The position numbers and the translations under genes are program-made. Source: Aspidiotus rigidus (taxonomy: Eukaryota > Arthropoda > Insecta > Hemiptera > Diaspididae). From it: a DNA stretch of 64,000 bases. Below are positions 12,573-64,000 of the stretch, piece after piece. A model generated the notes under the pieces. The model did no database searches and had not been told where the DNA came from. It saw only the letters and a list, made by a program, of their open reading frames with translations. The stretch spans positions 17,830,501 through 17,894,500 of the forward strand of contig JAVHKY010000025.1 in assembly GCA_035079385.1 (NCBI GenBank), written 5' to 3'. Position 1 is the stretch's first letter, and each line of letters starts with the position of its first letter.

Positions 12573-12580
12573 TCATACAA
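11195..12580 (-). CDS. Reverse transcriptase of Jockey-like LINE (ORF2 fragment)
   Basis: This is an open frame of 461 codons; its first codons come from the flanking duplication, so there is no genuine start. Domains in order are the RT N-terminal part (KLNMQKAPGLDLITPPIM), motif 2 (SYRPISILPILSKIFEKIL), motif 2a (QFGFRARHSTVEQIHRV), motif 3 (AVFLDVKQAFDRVW), motif 4 (AGVPQGSVLGPLLYLLY), the catalytic box FADDT, and the thumb (ARYLGIQLDKKLTWKTH). It ends KLPTDVVSLI. The endonuclease half is missing. It copies LINE RNA by target-primed reverse transcription in the family, but this copy cannot act alone. Confidence 0.9.
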   Translation of the reverse strand: MYEPKEIRAIISKLNMQKAPGLDLITPPIMAECSRKAVVYLTYINNASLRTCHFSQHWKIAKVIMIPKPGKPLEDPASYRPISILPILSKIFEKILHIRLLPVLENLNIIPEYQFGFRARHSTVEQIHRVARTVRNALEAKEYCPAVFLDVKQAFDRVWIQGLLHKISEYLPAHYVSLIKSYLHERKFQVHYGDSTSCTKAIKAGVPQGSVLGPLLYLLYTADIPCTSDNPIATFADDTVCLASNTDYNSANDELQKNVDQIINWTKKWKICINASKSVKVDFSLRPHVPTPTIISGEAIPTEDHARYLGIQLDKKLTWKTHLLKKRNEVNVRLQSLYWLFRARNKLSLDNKRLLYLAVLRPAWSYGAPIWGCTADSNLLILERLQNRILRKITGAPWFMRNDCLREDLNIPTVKEVVKKLAISYEKRLHKHTNNLALQLLENPPIVRLKRKLPTDVVSLI

Positions 12581-12730
12581 AAATTAGATCTTTTTTATAA
12601 TTATAAATTATAATTAAATGAATAATAAAATACGAGTACGTTCATCATCTCATCAAATCGATAATCCACAGCAATCAAAATAAAACTTGATAAAAAGATC
12701 AATAAAATTCCGGGTTCTCGTGGAAATATT

Positions 12731-13015
12731 TTGAAGAGAAAAGTCGAAAACGTTTTTAGGAAGAATACTGGCCTCAAACAATTGCAAGACATAAATTGTT
12801 CATTCATTCACGGCACTGCTCCGACATGTGACTCATCTACTTGTGTGTCTCCAGCGCAGATAGTTGCATACGCATATGCTCCTATCGTTTCAGCAGACGT
12901 TGAAAGATCATTTTCAGATTATAAGTACCTCTTAAGTGACAAACGACACAGTTTCACTCAAAACAATGTAGAAAAACACTTAGTAGTTATGTTCAATAAG
13001 CGATTTTTATAGGTT
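12731..13015 (+). pseudogene. hAT transposase C-terminal dimerisation region
   Basis: The frame reads YAYAPIVSADVERSFSDYK, LLSDKRHSFTQNNVEKHLVV and MFNKRFL before a stop. This is the hAT C-terminal (hATC) dimerisation motif. Catalytic-core and BED zinc-finger regions are absent. It is the only coding remnant of the hAT element with ends at 10831 and 13149, and it has the same orientation as the left-to-right reading of that element. Confidence 0.85.
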
Positions 13016-13189
13016 AGATATTATTTTGAAAGACTTGTACCATGAAAATCCATTTTTTTGCTGTAAATTTTTAGTGCCGAATAATGCCGAGAATTACAAT
13101 TTTAAATGCCGAATTTCCATTTTTTTTTTGCCAAAAATTCCTAGCTCTGATCATCACCCATCACTCGGCCTGAATGAATGAGAGCTCTA

Positions 13190-13540
13190 ACTGACGCTAG
13201 TCTCACATCGACTTCGATCTTGAGTCGTCGTTGAATTGACCGATTGCTTTGTTACGTCGATTTTAAATCGGTTTGTGGTCCTCTGATTATCTATAATCGT
13301 CTCTGCAATGATCAACTTTAAATCAACCTTAGATCACCGTCCTTGTAAAGTCGATTTCACCTCGACTCCAAGACTTTAAATCAAGTCGATTTTGAGTCGA
13401 CTCCTAATTGTTTTATCGATCTGAAATCGACTGTTCTGTTCGGTCGCTTTGTGTTTGTGGTGCTCTGGTAATGCACGCTGTTCGACTTCAGATTTACCTC
13501 AGAGTCGATTTCGAATCGACTTTCATTTTTTCTATTGACC
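13190..13540. repeat. TCGA-rich degenerate tandem array
   Basis: About two to three monomers contain TTGAGTCG, AAATCGACT and CTCTGGTAATGCACGCTGTTCGAC. The orientation matches 337-1030. It abuts the right end of the hAT element. Confidence 0.7.
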
Positions 13541-14122
13541 CAGGATCCAGAGATGAAGGATGTGGAAGAATTTGACAAGTGTGTAAGAATGAGGATTGGT
13601 TGGACGATAGATCGCAGATTGAGGGTCTTGGATACAGGATGAGAGAGAATTTAATTAGATAGCACAAGGAGTTTGTAAGGTGCGATCAGCCCGACGGTGA
13701 CAATGGAAAGGGAGCTTCTCATATAAAAGATGAGATATCACCCTAAATGGAGACTGCGTATCTGGTTCTGGAGCCCGATATGGACCCGTCCGTGTAGCAG
13801 AGAAGACAGCGGGGAAATTTATTGGAACATTAACGGGAAGGACGAAATAATGAGAAAAGTTGATAAAATGAAATTAGTCGTGGATTTTGAGTCGCACTCC
13901 AATCATTTTCTTTGAAAACTAGTTGAAACTTATTCGATAAAAAATCTTTGTCTATCTTGACTTTATTTTTGGTCGATTTGTTTTAGATTTCGACGTTGAC
14001 CTACAGTTAATATGTCGTAATTGTTTGTCAAAGAGAATTTTGCTCATAACCAGAACTTAGCGCTTACATTCGTAAATTGATTCTGCGTTTGTATTTTCAA
14101 ATAATCTGTTTGTGTGTTTCAG
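13541..14122. other. Intron upstream of first neurobeachin exon in window
   Basis: No gene is recognised. The stretch 13560-13910 is unusually G/A-rich and less AT-rich, but no coding motif can be named. The 3' splice site TTTGTGTGTTTCAG ends at 14122. Confidence 0.4.
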
Positions 14123-62410
<48,288 letters not shown>

Positions 62411-63110
62411 AGATAGAAAAAAAGAATGGATTTAAAGAGAAACAAAGAAGTATTAACGAAGTGCAATATTTTCATTAGGTTGTTTTAATTTATTTTACCT
62501 TTTCTGAACCAAAAATTTTATTAGTAACTTTGCAAAAGATGCATTTTTGTTTCTTCTTTCTTCTTTTTTTTTCTAATTTATTTTTTGCAATTAACAACTT
62601 TTGAAAAAAAAGAAAAAAAAAAAAAACCTAAAAGGAAATACAATGTACGATAATTCGTTTTGTACGTTGTTATTAAGTATAATCATTTTTTTCTACGTAA
62701 TCTAATCAGTTATTTTCGTATTTTTTATTTTAAACAATTTTACGAAATCAGAAAAACCGAAAAAAAAATATATATATACGTTAACATCGTATAGTCTACG
62801 ATAGTGGAATAGAGGGAAAAACAAAGTCAAATTTATTTAGTCGTATCTATTCGTGAAAAAAGTCATTTAAAAAATAAAAACAATGAAGTATTCATTAATA
62901 AGGTTTTAGGTGAAAAATACAGTTTTTATGCGAGAATGTTGCCTTTATACGAGCTGTAGCGCTCATAATACAGTATGATAATAATTGTATACCTCGTATA
63001 AGTATTAAATAATTATTCAAAGAATATTATATCTAATTTTTAATCCGCCCAATATCGATTAGCGCCCTTGTGTTTCGCGTTTGATGGTTTTTAGTAAATA
63101 AAATTATATT
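62411..63110 (+). other. Neurobeachin 3' UTR with poly(A) signals
   Basis: AT-rich sequence after the stop. AATAAA occurs at 62873-62878 and 63097-63102, with another at 63633-63638. Which one is used cannot be told from sequence. Confidence 0.5.
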
Positions 63111-64000
63111 ATTATATAATAGCCTCGGTTAGCAGCCTTATGTGTAGAAAAGTTCCCAGTTTCAAGAAGTAGAAGATGAATGCCCGTCAAATAATATATT
63201 TAAAAAAAAAAGTGTAATTTATCATTCGTAAATGAATTTTTCGTAGAATGAACGATTTCGAGTTTTCAAACCAAATTTCTCGTAGAAAATCTGGGAATTT
63301 TTCGCGTTAAAACACAATCATCTCATTTTTTTTATTGTATATAGCAAGTTTCGATGTCGTCTAATCCACGGTTTGAACATTCCAAAAATAATTATGGTGA
63401 TACTAATCGTCATTCCTTTAAAAACATTACCGTACTTCTGGAAAATTGACAAAGAAGTATTCTACCATAATAGTTTATTTAGAACAATATTACGTACAGT
63501 ATTAATAACCACGCTGCATTTTACAGTAATATTTTTGACTAAAAGAGGAGCAGTTTTTTAAAAAAACCTTTTTCATTATTATGATTGTAAATTAATCGAT
63601 ACCATGTTAGAATAGTGTATATTTAAACAAGAAATAAAATTGCAGTATAGAGTATATAATACGAGAATATTTTGCTCTGTTGTTTTTGAAATTCATTAAG
63701 AAACTTTTAATCATTTTAAAATTGTATACGGATAACCGCTGTTGGCAATTTAAGTCGCAAGCCTTGAATAGCGCTGAAAATTTTTCTTTTTTTTTTGTTT
63801 TGTTTTGTTGATAAGTCAATTCTTTCATCGTTGATGTTCGTAGTGAGTTTTGTTAATACCTATGTTAAAAAAAAAAAAAAAAAAAAAGTAATAACCGAAA
63901 CGAATTTGAAGAAAAAATAATCTTGAGAGACGTAATGATATCGAATTTTAGAAAAACCCTGACAAGCCAACAGTAAGCCATTTGATATCTTATTATGTAT
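63111..64000. other. AT-rich downstream region, no gene recognised
   Basis: It contains A-runs (about 63868-63887) and short ORFs without family resemblance. It may be further 3' UTR or intergenic DNA. Confidence 0.4.

Larger units (their letters stand above)
10831..13149 (+). mobile_element. hAT DNA transposon carrying a nested Jockey-like LINE
   Basis: The ends match as inverted repeats: CAGAGCTAGGATTTGCTGGC on the left and the complement of CAGAGCTAGGAATTTTTGGC on the right. They are flanked by a perfect 8-bp target duplication ATCATCAC (10823-10830 and 13150-13157), the hallmark of hAT elements. Inside are sub-terminal TGCCGAA-rich repeats and the C-terminus of a hAT transposase (12731-13015). 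The remaining transposase is deleted. A LINE at 11028-12572 was inserted later and has its own duplication. Confidence 0.88.

Overview
The window looks like insect nuclear DNA: AT-rich, with GT-AG introns, many transposon families typical of insects, and two recognisable genes. Sequence alone does not fix the species. The extreme AT-richness of an apparent mitochondrial insertion and the TE mix would fit a sap-sucking hemipteran, but this is only inference.

The backbone is the 3' end of a neurobeachin-family gene (rugose/NBEA/LRBA orthologue, + strand). Fifteen coding exons between 14123 and 62410 encode the last 710 residues: the end of the PH-like domain, the complete BEACH domain and the C-terminal WD40 region. 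All splice phases agree and the last exon ends in TAA at 62408-62410. Upstream exons lie left of the window, so most of 1-14122 is probably intron as well.

A second complete gene, a secreted-type carboxylesterase of 547 residues, lies on the minus strand (46218 down to 31673; ten coding exons). It sits wholly inside the 19.3-kb neurobeachin intron between 27754 and 47035. Its nucleophile motif reads G-Q-A-S-G instead of G-x-S-x-G, so the catalytic serine position is alanine, although the oxyanion-hole HGG and catalytic-type histidine are kept.

The rest is repeats. Non-LTR elements: R1-like (2.6-3.5 kb), an RNase H-bearing LINE (8.9-10.7 kb, with relatives at 4.8-6.3 and 42.7-43.4 kb), an RTE-like fragment (7.2 kb) and a Jockey-like copy (11.0-12.6 kb). 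Penelope-like elements with a GIY-YIG endonuclease belong to at least three families (1-285, 16.5-17.8, 28.1-30.8, 40.8-42.2 kb). There is also a Ty3/gypsy integrase remnant and a solo LTR. DNA transposons include several hAT elements with 7- to 8-bp target duplications, a Harbinger-type MITE and long inverted-repeat elements.

Three large tandem arrays fill introns: a 21-bp array (18.4-22.7 kb) with a higher-order period near 1.07 kb, a TCGA-rich array with monomers near 130 bp (36.2-39.8 kb, also 0.3-1.0 and 13.2-13.5 kb), and an array of about 35 bp (59.1-61.9 kb). An AT-rich block at 33.3-34.4 kb carries two decayed cox1-like segments and is a probable numt.

The most unusual signal is a pair of about 100-bp insertions (2925-3025 and 30687-30791). 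Both have perfect 12- to 15-bp target duplications, a near-perfect hairpin at the left and a shared right-hand tail. They look like twin-primed retroposition products of one small, unnamed RNA or element.
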